From NCBI RefSeq assembly GCF_000241325.1, contig NZ_BAEI01000063.1, positions 1 to 64,000 on the forward strand: a stretch of 64,000 bases of DNA, read 5' to 3'. This DNA comes from Gordonia polyisoprenivorans NBRC 16320 = JCM 10675 (GTDB lineage Bacteria > Actinomycetota > Actinomycetes > Mycobacteriales > Mycobacteriaceae). Made by a program: the position numbers and the translations under genes. Below the pieces are notes generated by a model. It was not told the DNA's origin. It did not search any database and was given only the letters and a program-made list of their open reading frames with translations. Each line of letters begins with the position of its first letter. Within the stretch, counting starts at the first letter, position 1. This document shows positions 9,492-17,852 of this stretch, piece after piece.

Positions 9492-10933
9492 GTCGATTCC
9501 GCACGTCCCGACGCCCGATCGCGCTGTTGCTGATCATCGGGTTCACGGTGCTCGGCCTGCTGGCCGGCGCCGCGGCCGCAGTGGCGTCGCCCAAGCAGTA
9601 CGCGTCGACGGCAACCCTCTTCCTGCGCGCCCCCGACTTCACCGACTCGACGAGCGCCTACCAGGGTGACCTCTTCTCGCAGCAACGCGCACTGTCGTAT
9701 GCGGGCATGATCAACAGCGAGGACCTGGCACAGCTCGCGGTGAATCGACTGGGAATCCAGATGAGCCCGTCGGAAATGGCGGCCAAGGTGTCGGCGGCCG
9801 CGGAGGAACGCACCGTCCTCATGACCATCACCGCCACCGACAGCAATCCCGACCGCGCCGCGCAGATCGCCAACAGCTATGCGGCGGTGTTCCCGCAATA
9901 CATGGCCCAGATGGAGAACGTCGGACGCGATCCCCGGGTCGCGCAGAACCCGCTGGCCACGGTGGTCCAGACCGCGACCCCACCGACCAAATCCGACGGT
10001 CTTCCGACCTCGCTGCTACTGCTCGCCGGCGCCGTCGTCGGGCTCATCGTCGGACTTCTCGCCGCCTTCGCCCACCGCCGTCTCGACGGCCGCGTGTATC
10101 GGGTCGCAGAGTTGGAATCGTCTCTGTCGCACGATGTTCCCGTCGTCGCCGTCGGGGTACGAGGCGGAGATGCACAGGACGAATTCCGCAGGCTCGCCAC
10201 ACAAGTCGAGCACTTCACCGACTCGTCGGATCCGGCGGACACTTTGACAGCGGGGCAGGGACGGTCGGTCGCCCTCGTCGAGGTCCACGAGAGCGGCCTG
10301 TCGGGAACAATCGCTCGCGGCCTCGCGGACTCGTTGCGTGCGCGCGGATTCCGCGTGTCGGTGACCGGGGCTCCGGGTACCACCGACGCTGGTACCAGCG
10401 GCGAGGTGAATCCGCCGGCAGACACGTCCGCGACCAACACGCCGGTGGACGATGCCGTGCCGGACGATGCCGTTCCGGAGGATCCCACGGATGCCGTCAC
10501 CGCGGACGAAACCAAGGCTGCGGACGAGGACACCGCGGACGACGACACTGCGGACGACGACACTGCGGACGACGACACTGCGGACGACGACACTGCGGAC
10601 GACACGCCGCAGGACGATCACGACGAGATCCCGGACACCCCAGCCGATTCCGATGACGCAGAGACTCCGGTCAGCTCCGCCGTGGCAGAGTTGAGTGTGG
10701 CGGCCTTCCGAGAGGAGCTGACGGGGCTGGCAGCGGAGAACGACTTCGTCCTGATCGACGGCGGTGTCCATGACACCGATTTCGCCGACATCGCGGCGGG
10801 TGTAGTGCAGTCGGTGGTGCTCGTGGTGGCACCGGGTGAGCGTAAACGTCGTATCGCCGAAGCGACGCGCGTGATCGAATTGGCCGGAGGCTCACCAGCA
10901 TTCTCGGTGCTGTGTACATCGGGTGAGGGCTGA
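9488..10933 (+). CDS. Wzz-like protein with acidic tandem-repeat linker (second of pair)
   Basis: Second chain-length-determinant-like protein: transmembrane segments at about residues 11-33 and 176-196 flank a Wzz-type region (KQYASTATLFLRAPDF). The cytoplasmic C-terminus contains an acidic linker from about residue 300 to 395 in which a five-residue unit (Asp-Asp-Asp-Thr-Ala) recurs, then a short segment (FVLIDGGVHDTDFADIAAG, VVLVVAPGERKRR) resembling the end of a P-loop ATPase domain with no Walker A. It overlaps the preceding gene by four bases. The pair probably works as one hetero-oligomeric co-polymerase without its own kinase. Confidence 0.78.
   Translation: MSRFRTSRRPIALLLIIGFTVLGLLAGAAAAVASPKQYASTATLFLRAPDFTDSTSAYQGDLFSQQRALSYAGMINSEDLAQLAVNRLGIQMSPSEMAAKVSAAAEERTVLMTITATDSNPDRAAQIANSYAAVFPQYMAQMENVGRDPRVAQNPLATVVQTATPPTKSDGLPTSLLLLAGAVVGLIVGLLAAFAHRRLDGRVYRVAELESSLSHDVPVVAVGVRGGDAQDEFRRLATQVEHFTDSSDPADTLTAGQGRSVALVEVHESGLSGTIARGLADSLRARGFRVSVTGAPGTTDAGTSGEVNPPADTSATNTPVDDAVPDDAVPEDPTDAVTADETKAADEDTADDDTADDDTADDDTADDDTADDTPQDDHDEIPDTPADSDDAETPVSSAVAELSVAAFREELTGLAAENDFVLIDGGVHDTDFADIAAGVVQSVVLVVAPGERKRRIAEATRVIELAGGSPAFSVLCTSGEG
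10541..10600. repeat. 15-bp tandem repeat, four perfect copies, inside the second Wzz-like gene
   Basis: Unit GACGACACTGCGGAC occurs four times without mismatch, with one degenerate unit just upstream (10526-10540). It encodes Asp-Asp-Asp-Thr-Ala and keeps the frame, so copy-number change by slippage would alter linker length only. Confidence 0.95.
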
Positions 10934-10936
10934 GTC

Positions 10937-12064
10937 ATGACTCGCATCCTGTCGGTGGTGACCCTGGTGACGCCGAGCGGTGACTACGGCGGCCCGGTCC
11001 GGGTCGCCGTCAATCAGGCCAAGGCGCTCACCGACCGTGGCCATGACGTGCAGATCGTCGGCGGGTACTCGGGCTACGCATCGCCGCCGGTCGCCATCGA
11101 CGGGGTGCCGTGCCGATTGTTCCCGGTACGTCGGGTCATCCCCGGCGCCGGTTTCTCCGGACTCATTGCGCCGGCACTGATTGGGTGGCTGATCGGCAAC
11201 GTGGCGGGGTTCGACGCCGTCCACGTCCACGTGGCCCGCGACCTGATCACCCTGCCCGCCGCCGCGATCGCCGAGGCCCGCGGGGTTCGGTGTTTCCTGC
11301 AGTCGCACGGCATGATCGACGCATCGCAGCGGCGTTCGGCCACGGTCCTCGACGCGGCGATGACCCGGCGTGTTCTTCGGCGGGCCCGCACCGTGTTTCA
11401 CCTCACCGAGCGTGAACGCCGCGATCTGCTCGGCGTCGAGCCACGCTTGACGACGCTGACCGAACTCCCCAACGGTGTGCCCGTCGCCGACCGGCGCCCC
11501 GCGCAGTCATCGGAACCGAAGCGGACCGAAGTGCTCTACCTGGCCCGGCTCGCCCCCCGTAAACGACCGATGCTGTTCGTCGAGGTGGCGCAGGAACTGA
11601 GTGACGAATTCCCGGATGCCGCTTTCACTCTCGTGGGTCCCGACGAAGGGGAGGGGGAGGCGATCACCGAGACACTGCGGACAAGCGTGCACCGCGATCA
11701 CATCACCTGGGAGGGGCCGCTGTCGCCGGAGGAGACGATCTCCCGGATGCGCGACGCCGACATCTATGTGTTGCCGTCGGTGAACGAGCCCTACCCGATG
11801 TCGGTGTTGGAGGCGATGTCGGTGGGACTGCCGGTCGTGGTGACCGACTCGTGCGGGCTGGCGGACTTCGTGGCCGCCAACGGTGCCGGTGTGGTCGTCG
11901 ACGAGACCGCCGAGGCGCTGCGCGCAGCGGTCAGGGGGCTCCTCGACGACCCGGCGGCCGCGCGCGACATGGGGTCGCGGGCCATGGCGGCCGTGCGATC
12001 CGAGCGCAGCATGGATGCCGTCGCTGAGTTGCTCGAGAACCACTACACGACGATCGGGATCTGA
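10937..12064 (+). CDS. Family 4 glycosyltransferase
   Basis: GT-B enzyme. The N-terminal half has a GGPVRVAVNQAKALTDRGHDV motif region for acceptor binding and HVHVARD; the C-terminal half has LYLARLAPRKRP and the GT4 donor site with EPYPMSVLEAMSVGLPVV, where the two Glu residues seven apart (EPYPMSVLE) are the retaining EX7E signature. 375 aa, full length. GAGGG lies upstream of the ATG. Likely adds one sugar of the repeat unit; specificity cannot be read from sequence. Confidence 0.9.
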   Translation: MTRILSVVTLVTPSGDYGGPVRVAVNQAKALTDRGHDVQIVGGYSGYASPPVAIDGVPCRLFPVRRVIPGAGFSGLIAPALIGWLIGNVAGFDAVHVHVARDLITLPAAAIAEARGVRCFLQSHGMIDASQRRSATVLDAAMTRRVLRRARTVFHLTERERRDLLGVEPRLTTLTELPNGVPVADRRPAQSSEPKRTEVLYLARLAPRKRPMLFVEVAQELSDEFPDAAFTLVGPDEGEGEAITETLRTSVHRDHITWEGPLSPEETISRMRDADIYVLPSVNEPYPMSVLEAMSVGLPVVVTDSCGLADFVAANGAGVVVDETAEALRAAVRGLLDDPAAARDMGSRAMAAVRSERSMDAVAELLENHYTTIGI

Positions 12065-12068
12065 GCTG

Positions 12069-13379
12069 ATGAACGATACAGAGCGGGTCGAGCCGACGTC
12101 ATCGGGACGTTCCGGTGAGCTGTGGGGACGGTGGAAATCGCTGGTCTCGAGGATCGCTGCGCAGCCGCTGTTGATCACCCAGATGCTCTACAGCGCCGCA
12201 GGCGCCCTGCCGGTGCTGTTCGCCGCGGCAGCGATGACACCCGCCCACTTCACGCGGTTCTCGTTCCTGATCCTGTTGGTGCAGGTCGTCTCCGGCGCCG
12301 TCGTCACCTGCATCTTCCGCGCGGCGATGCTGCACTACCGCACCAACCGCACCGCCCATATCCGGTTGCGTATCACAGTCTCGGTGACCGTCATCTGCTG
12401 TGCGGTCTTCGCTGGCGGTGCATTCGCCTTCGACGTCCACGATTGGCGACCACTGCTGGTCGTCTCGCTGGCCAGCGGGATACCGATCTTCACCGAGTGG
12501 CTGCGGCATCGGGCGATGACCCTCGATCATCGGTGGGAGGTCGTCCGCGCCGACGGCCTGCGCCTGGTGGTCACCATGCTGATCTCGTTGAGCCTGTTCA
12601 TCTCTGACAATCCCGAGGTCTATTACACGTTGTACTGCCTCGCGTGGTTTCCCTCGATCGTCCTGCTGGCGGTCCGGGTGGCACGACCTGAGGTCTTCTG
12701 TCCGATGTCGCGGTATCGCCACCTGGTGGCGCATTTGCTCGTCGATTTCGTGGTCGGTCAATTCATGGTGATCTTGCCGCTCATGGTGCTCGGAGGTCTC
12801 GGCAACTCGACGTATCTGGGCGGCATTCGTCTGGCACAGACGCTGCTCGGTCCGCTCAACACCGTATTCGCGGCCCTCACAACGAATCTCTTCGTCGATG
12901 GCGTCACGAGCAAGTCTGCGATGGCCAATGACCAGGTCATCCGTTCCGGCCGTCGACTGGCCACCCAACTCGCGGTGATCTCGGCGGTGTTCGTGCCGGC
13001 CGTGCTCGTGGTGATCTGGGTGACCGGGCTGTCGCTGCGCGGCGTCGGCAACACCGAGTTGCTCGTCGGCATCGCACTCGTCGGCATCCTCGCCATTCTC
13101 TACAACACCTCGGCCGTCGACGCCGTGGTGTTGCGCATCGTCGGACACAACCGGGTGGCCACCGTCGGTCGCACGGTGCTCGCGATCTCCTCGGTGGCGG
13201 GATTCACCATCGGATATCTCGTTGCCGGAGTCGACGGAAGTCTGGTGATCGGGTTCCTCGCTTCTGCGATCGCGAATCCGCTGTGCTTCGTCGTTCCGGC
13301 GACATTCGTCTATCGCTCCATCAGAGCAGAGGCGACACCGGATCCGATTCCGACGGCAGCCGACGATGGTGTGAGGTGA
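12069..13379 (+). CDS. Wzx-like polysaccharide flippase
   Basis: 436 residues with about twelve predicted hydrophobic segments starting near residue 32, and few charged loops, the layout of a MATE/MOP-type Wzx translocase that moves undecaprenyl-linked repeats across the membrane. ATG at 12069 follows the previous stop by a few bases. It sits between a glycosyltransferase and an acyltransferase in the locus, completing the Wzx/Wzy/Wzz set. Function is from topology and context. Confidence 0.75.
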   Translation: MNDTERVEPTSSGRSGELWGRWKSLVSRIAAQPLLITQMLYSAAGALPVLFAAAAMTPAHFTRFSFLILLVQVVSGAVVTCIFRAAMLHYRTNRTAHIRLRITVSVTVICCAVFAGGAFAFDVHDWRPLLVVSLASGIPIFTEWLRHRAMTLDHRWEVVRADGLRLVVTMLISLSLFISDNPEVYYTLYCLAWFPSIVLLAVRVARPEVFCPMSRYRHLVAHLLVDFVVGQFMVILPLMVLGGLGNSTYLGGIRLAQTLLGPLNTVFAALTTNLFVDGVTSKSAMANDQVIRSGRRLATQLAVISAVFVPAVLVVIWVTGLSLRGVGNTELLVGIALVGILAILYNTSAVDAVVLRIVGHNRVATVGRTVLAISSVAGFTIGYLVAGVDGSLVIGFLASAIANPLCFVVPATFVYRSIRAEATPDPIPTAADDGVR

Positions 13380-13381
13380 GG

Positions 13382-14662
13382 ATGCAGGGAAGTCAGAAGT
13401 ATCGGGTGGGCGGGCTCGATATCGCCTACAGCGGTCGTTGGGTCATCGCGTTCGTCGGCCCCGTCGATCATGGTGGACCCGAGCGGGTGCGCCGCGCGTT
13501 GGTCGACTACGCCCGACGTCACGGGCCGGCCGGGCGTATCGGGCTCATCCCGGATCCGGAGTCGTCGATGTGGGAGTTCCGGCCGGAGGAATTCGATGAC
13601 TGTGTGGTCGAGATCGACCCGGTGGAGCCCGCGCAGTTCGTGTCGACACTGACAGCGTTGGCCCGCAGTGCCGAACCACGGCCACCCGTGTGGATCGCGC
13701 TGAGCGGTCCGCACGCGTTCTGCTACCTCGACCACGGCATCGGGGACGGCCTGACCGCCTTCCGACTGCTGGCTTTGGTCGCGAGGTCGTCGTTGTCGGA
13801 GCATCGTCGCGCGAACGATGATCCTGTGCCGCTTCGGTTCCCGGCTGCTGCCGCGGTTGCCTCGGCCGCCCGCAAGCACCCGATGCGGGTGGCCGGGACA
13901 TTGCTGCGCAACGCCGCAGCCGAGTTGTCGTCCGGGCACAAACGCAAGGCCTGCGCCGACACCGCCTTGACTGCAGAGGTCGTCGGGGACCCGCAGCCAC
14001 GCAGCGCGTTCTCGATGGGTACCGAGAAGGCGTTCGATGAGTTGGAGAGGTTCAAGAACGAGCACTTCCCGCACGCGTCGTCGGTGGCGATGCGAGTGGC
14101 GATCGCGGCGTGCGCGCTCGGCCGGGCCGGCCTGCATCCCGCCGAGCCGTTCTATCTGGTGTTCGACGCGCGTCGGTATCTGCGCCCGACCACGGTGACC
14201 ACGGGCAATTTCGCGGTCGGACTCGATCTCTCCGGCGACCTGCGATGCCCGACCGACATCACCGCCTCGATCCGCGACCACGCCGCCTCCGGTCTCCCGG
14301 CCCTCGCCGTCGCCCTGCACTCGGCCAAGTCCCGGCTGCGGGTGGCGCTCGGCAAGCCCCGTAAATCGCCTGCACCCCAGACCATCAACGCGGATCCGTG
14401 GGTGACCGTCAGCGACCTGTCCGGTGGACCCGCCGGTCTGATCGACTCGTTCGCGTGGCTCGCGCCCGCTGAGGACCGCAACATCGGAGCGTTCAGCGCC
14501 CCCGCGGGACGCGATGCGATCACCCTCACCTATGGGCTGCTCGGTCGGCGTGTCTCCCTGACCGCCTCGTTCGACGAGGGCGTGTTCGATCCCGAACTCG
14601 TGGCGAGTGCGGTCGCGAGTGCGGTCGAGGACCCGGTGGGATTGCTCGGTGGTCGGCGATGA
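13382..14662 (+). CDS. Condensation-domain-like (CoA-dependent) acyltransferase
   Basis: About 426 residues. The sequence YLDHGIGDGLTAF near residue 120 matches the HHxxxDG catalytic motif of condensation/PapA/BAHD-type acyltransferases in degenerate form (only the second His, and DG, are retained). Later FDARRYL and VSDLSGG correspond to the DFGWG-type structural region of these folds. It would transfer an acyl chain to a sugar hydroxyl in the polysaccharide or its lipid precursor. ATG at 13382 follows the preceding stop by two bases, so it is the same operon. The missing first His is common in some carbohydrate acyltransferases of this fold; activity is unproven. Confidence 0.65.
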   Translation: MQGSQKYRVGGLDIAYSGRWVIAFVGPVDHGGPERVRRALVDYARRHGPAGRIGLIPDPESSMWEFRPEEFDDCVVEIDPVEPAQFVSTLTALARSAEPRPPVWIALSGPHAFCYLDHGIGDGLTAFRLLALVARSSLSEHRRANDDPVPLRFPAAAAVASAARKHPMRVAGTLLRNAAAELSSGHKRKACADTALTAEVVGDPQPRSAFSMGTEKAFDELERFKNEHFPHASSVAMRVAIAACALGRAGLHPAEPFYLVFDARRYLRPTTVTTGNFAVGLDLSGDLRCPTDITASIRDHAASGLPALAVALHSAKSRLRVALGKPRKSPAPQTINADPWVTVSDLSGGPAGLIDSFAWLAPAEDRNIGAFSAPAGRDAITLTYGLLGRRVSLTASFDEGVFDPELVASAVASAVEDPVGLLGGRR

Positions 14663-14784
14663 CCCCGCTGTGCGGCATCGGGAATGACCGATGTGCGGTT
14701 CGAGATGTTCCCGGTGGAACACGCGGGTACATTTTCAATTCAGCGAATCTATTTGCCCGTGACCTGAGGTTGTGAGAACGCCGA

Positions 14785-16242
14785 ATGGCAAAACAAGTTC
14801 CGAATGAGCAACCCGTCAGCGGTTTCCCGGGAGAATCCGACGACCGCGAGAACGGGATCGCCCCAGGCATGCATCGTCGCATCCGGTTACCCGTTCCCCG
14901 TAACCGCACCGACCTCCGGTTGCTGGCCCTCGACGTCGTCGCGCTTGCGGTTTTCGGACTCATCGTCCTCGGAAACCGCCACCGCGACAGCCTTCCGGAA
15001 GGTGTCGCAGCGCTGGTCGGCGCGGTGATCGTGGTGTTCTTCCTCGAGGTGGCCGGTCTGTACCGCAACCGGTTGACACTCTCCGCCCTCGACGACCTAC
15101 CGAGGATCGCGGCATGGACCGTCGTCAGTTTCGCTCTGGCCTGCTCGGTCATCGAACCGTACGGCGATGTCGGTCGAGCCGCGATCGGAGTCCTGATCGT
15201 CATCGCGATGCTGTTCACATTGCGTGCCATCTATTACGCCGTGGTGCGCGACATTCGCCGTCGTTCCGAGCCGGCACGCACGCGGACCGCCGTCGTCGGC
15301 GGCGGCCGCATCGGTGCCGAACTGATCAAGATCACCCGGGCCCGGCCCGAATACGGCCTCGACGTGGTGGTGGCGATCACCGACGATCCGTTGCAGGAGT
15401 TGGTCGACACGGGTATCGAGATCGAGGCCGGCCTCGGGGACACCCGAAAACACGTCGAGCATCATCGGGTGGGTGCGGTGTTGGTGGCGTTCAGTTCGTC
15501 GCCGGACTCGTCGATGGTTGGCCCATTGCGTGACTGCGACGAACTCGACTGCGAGATCTTCATCGTGCCAAGACTTTTCGAGTTCGTCCCGCTGACCAAG
15601 GATATGGATCGGCTACACACCATCCCGCTCATCCGGATGCGACGCGATGCCCTGCGTACGTGGTACTGGAAGGCCAAGCGCATCTTCGATCTGGTGACGG
15701 TGTCGGTGGCGTTGCTGATCTTCAGTCCGGTCATCGCTGCGGTGGCCGCGGCGGTCTTCCTTTCCGATCCGCGCGCGCCGATCATCTTTCGGCAGAAGCG
15801 AATCGGGCGTCGTGGTGTGCCTTTCGAGGTGCTCAAGTTCCGGTCGATGCGACCTGTTGCCTCGACGACCTCGGACAGCGAATGGCAGCCGTCGCAGCGT
15901 GACCGCATCGGCCCCGTCGGTCGATTCATCCGAAAGACCTCTCTCGACGAACTACCCCAGCTGTGGAACGTGTTCCGTGGGGACATGTCGATCGTCGGGC
16001 CGCGGCCGGAACGACCCCACTTCGTCGAACAGTTCGAGTCGTCGGTGCCGAGTTACCGCGATCGGCACCGCGTGCCCGCGGGTCTCACGGGCTGGGCGGC
16101 GATCAATGGTCTGCGCGGCGACACCTCGATCACCGATCGGGCGATCTACGACAACTTCTACATCGAGAACTGGAGTGTGTGGCTCGACATCAAGATCATC
16201 GTGCGCACTGTTGGTACGGTGTTGCGCGGGACGGGTGGGTAG
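14785..16242 (+). CDS. Exopolysaccharide polyprenyl glycosylphosphotransferase (priming enzyme)
   Basis: Starts repeat-unit assembly by moving a sugar-1-phosphate onto undecaprenyl phosphate. Four to five N-terminal transmembrane segments (residues about 45-150), a Rossmann-like central domain with VVGGGRIGAELIK, then the bacterial sugar transferase domain from about residue 290 with KRIFDLVTVSVALL, FRQKRIGRRG, FEVLKFRSM, RKTSLDELPQLWNV and GPRPERP. 485 aa, normal. A 122-base gap without a strong hairpin separates it from the acyltransferase, so a separate promoter is possible. Last gene of the locus. Confidence 0.93.
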   Translation: MAKQVPNEQPVSGFPGESDDRENGIAPGMHRRIRLPVPRNRTDLRLLALDVVALAVFGLIVLGNRHRDSLPEGVAALVGAVIVVFFLEVAGLYRNRLTLSALDDLPRIAAWTVVSFALACSVIEPYGDVGRAAIGVLIVIAMLFTLRAIYYAVVRDIRRRSEPARTRTAVVGGGRIGAELIKITRARPEYGLDVVVAITDDPLQELVDTGIEIEAGLGDTRKHVEHHRVGAVLVAFSSSPDSSMVGPLRDCDELDCEIFIVPRLFEFVPLTKDMDRLHTIPLIRMRRDALRTWYWKAKRIFDLVTVSVALLIFSPVIAAVAAAVFLSDPRAPIIFRQKRIGRRGVPFEVLKFRSMRPVASTTSDSEWQPSQRDRIGPVGRFIRKTSLDELPQLWNVFRGDMSIVGPRPERPHFVEQFESSVPSYRDRHRVPAGLTGWAAINGLRGDTSITDRAIYDNFYIENWSVWLDIKIIVRTVGTVLRGTGG

Positions 16243-16318
16243 CTCCGCAGATCGCGTCTCCGGGGGAGCGGATTGCGGCGCAGAGGCAAGCCACGTCGAA
16301 CATCTGAGGGACAGTTGC

Positions 16319-16335
16319 CCCGGTTCGCGACCGGG
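16319..16335 (+). terminator. Small hairpin after the polysaccharide locus
   Basis: CCCGGT and ACCGGG form a six-pair stem around TCGCG, about 80 bases past the priming-enzyme stop. No T-run follows. Weak terminator candidate. Confidence 0.35.
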
Positions 16336-16362
16336 TGACACCCCGGCCCGTAGGGTGGACCC

Positions 16363-16416
16363 ATGACGGCTGACCGTGCGGGGGGCGGCCCAGGGGATCG
16401 CGGTGATGACGCGTGA
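16363..16416 (+). CDS. Possible leaderless 17-residue upstream ORF coupled to EAL gene
   Basis: ATG at 16363 lies six bases after TAGGGT (16351-16356), the TANNNT -10 box at the spacing seen for leaderless mRNAs here. The 17-codon frame ends in TGA overlapping the GTG start of the EAL gene (GTGA, 16413-16416). The EAL gene has no clear Shine-Dalgarno site, so translation could depend on this short frame. The peptide is Gly/Asp-rich and shows no domain; chance is possible. Confidence 0.3.
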   Translation: MTADRAGGGPGDRGDDA

Positions 16417-17597
16417 CCGGGTTCGGCGTGGTGGTGGCGATTTCGGCGGACCCGTATCACCGGGTCGCGGTGGCATACGGGCGGGAGCGGTCGGTGGATA
16501 TCGCCGAGGCGTTCGTCGAGGGTGTGCTGGCAACGACCGGTACGACCGCCGAGATCATTCGCCGCTCCGACCTCGAGTGGCTTGCCTATTTCGACGAAAC
16601 CGATGACGCTGCTGTGGAGTTGCTGTATCAGCCGTGGAGTTACGGTTCGCATGCGGTGGATGTGGACGGCTCCGTGCATTTCCTCGAGGTCGCCATGGGG
16701 ATCGTGCGTGCGGCGGACTTCCCCGCGACCGTCACCGACGAGGAGATCGTCTCCGCCGCGGACGCGGCCCTGTCTCGGGCGCTCGTCGACGGCCTCAGTG
16801 CGGTGATCGCCAATCCTTCGTTGGCGCAATCACTTCGGCGTGAGATCTCCATGGCGAACGCGCTCATCACGGCCGACGACGATGACTTCCCGGTGTACTA
16901 CCAGCCGATCGTCCGCCTGTCCGATGACGTCACGGTGGGCTGGGAGTCGTTGCTGCGCTGGACGACTGCGGGCTCGGTGCGCAGCCCGGACGCCTTCATG
17001 CCGGTCGCCGAGGCGACCTCGCTGATCATCCCGATCGGCCGGCGTGCGATCCGCGCGGTGTTCGCCGATCTCGCCGGGCGGATCGGTCGCACGGAGGGGG
17101 ATGAGGCCTTCGTCTCGATCAACTTGTCCGCCAAGCAGTTGTGGGACGAGTCGCTTCCCGCGTATTTCTCCGAACTCGGCGCCGAGTACGGGGTGGAGCG
17201 GAGCCGCGTGTGGATCGAGGTCAGTGAGATCGACGTCATCCGGCCTGCGGGAGCCGCTGCGCGCACGCTGTTCGCGCTCCACGATCTCGGATGCACGATT
17301 TGTGTGGACGATCTCGGCTCGGGATTCTCGGCATTGCGATATGTCCGGGACCTTCCGGTAGAGGTTCTCAAGGTGGACCGGACCTTGGTGACCCCGTTGC
17401 CGGACAGCACTGCCGACCGTGCTGTGGTGGATGCGATCTGCACGATGGCGAAAGCGACCGGATTACGCGTGGTCGCCGAGGGAATCGAAACCGAGGACGA
17501 GCTCGACGAGGTGAACAAGCTCTGTTTCGACCTCGGCCAGGGATATCTGCTCGGCCGTCCCGCGGCAGCCGCCGACCTCTTCGGTCCGGCGCGCTGA
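16413..17597 (+). CDS. c-di-GMP phosphodiesterase-like protein, degenerate GGDEF-EAL
   Basis: C-terminal EAL domain from about residue 155: YYQPIV, WESLLRW (EAL replaced by ESL, catalytic Glu kept), SINLSAKQLW (Asn), WIEVSEID (Glu), CVDDLGSGFSALR (paired Asp), EVLKVDR (Lys), VAEGIET (Glu), DLGQGYLLGRP (Gln). All metal and catalytic positions appear retained, so c-di-GMP hydrolysis to pGpG is plausible. The first 150 residues look like a decayed GGDEF domain: RRSDLEWLAYF stands where RxGGDEFxxx is expected and AADAALSRA matches the usual GGDEF end. No membrane segments. Follows the polysaccharide locus in the same direction. Confidence 0.85.
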   Translation: MTGFGVVVAISADPYHRVAVAYGRERSVDIAEAFVEGVLATTGTTAEIIRRSDLEWLAYFDETDDAAVELLYQPWSYGSHAVDVDGSVHFLEVAMGIVRAADFPATVTDEEIVSAADAALSRALVDGLSAVIANPSLAQSLRREISMANALITADDDDFPVYYQPIVRLSDDVTVGWESLLRWTTAGSVRSPDAFMPVAEATSLIIPIGRRAIRAVFADLAGRIGRTEGDEAFVSINLSAKQLWDESLPAYFSELGAEYGVERSRVWIEVSEIDVIRPAGAAARTLFALHDLGCTICVDDLGSGFSALRYVRDLPVEVLKVDRTLVTPLPDSTADRAVVDAICTMAKATGLRVVAEGIETEDELDEVNKLCFDLGQGYLLGRPAAAADLFGPAR

Positions 17598-17755
17598 CGC
17601 GCCCAGACCGCCTCCGACCGCCATCTTCAGTGAAGCTAACAGTTCTCTGATTGCGGCCGTGCCCGTATTCTGACTGAATGGCGCCCTCACAGACGCCTCT
17701 TGTGAAACACGGGGAATTCACGGGATGCACAACAAGATCTGTGATGGTCCATTTT

Positions 17756-17775
17756 CCGTTCGTCGTTTCGAACGG
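17756..17775. promoter_or_regulatory. Inverted repeat upstream of acyltransferase-like gene
   Basis: CCGTTCG and CGAACGG are perfect seven-base arms around TCGTTT, extended by TTCC/GGAA with one bulge, about 80 bases before the ATG at 17853. Candidate operator or mRNA hairpin. A TATTCT box lies at 17666-17671 upstream. Confidence 0.4.
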
Positions 17776-17852
17776 GAATTGTATTCACGATATTCAATCA
17801 CGTCGTTTAGCCGAAGCGCCGTGGTCGACCCTCTCGGAAAGAAGCACGCCTC

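Noticed and set aside
10526-10605. Possible CRISPR-like array
   Set aside because: Units are contiguous 15-bp coding repeats without spacers.
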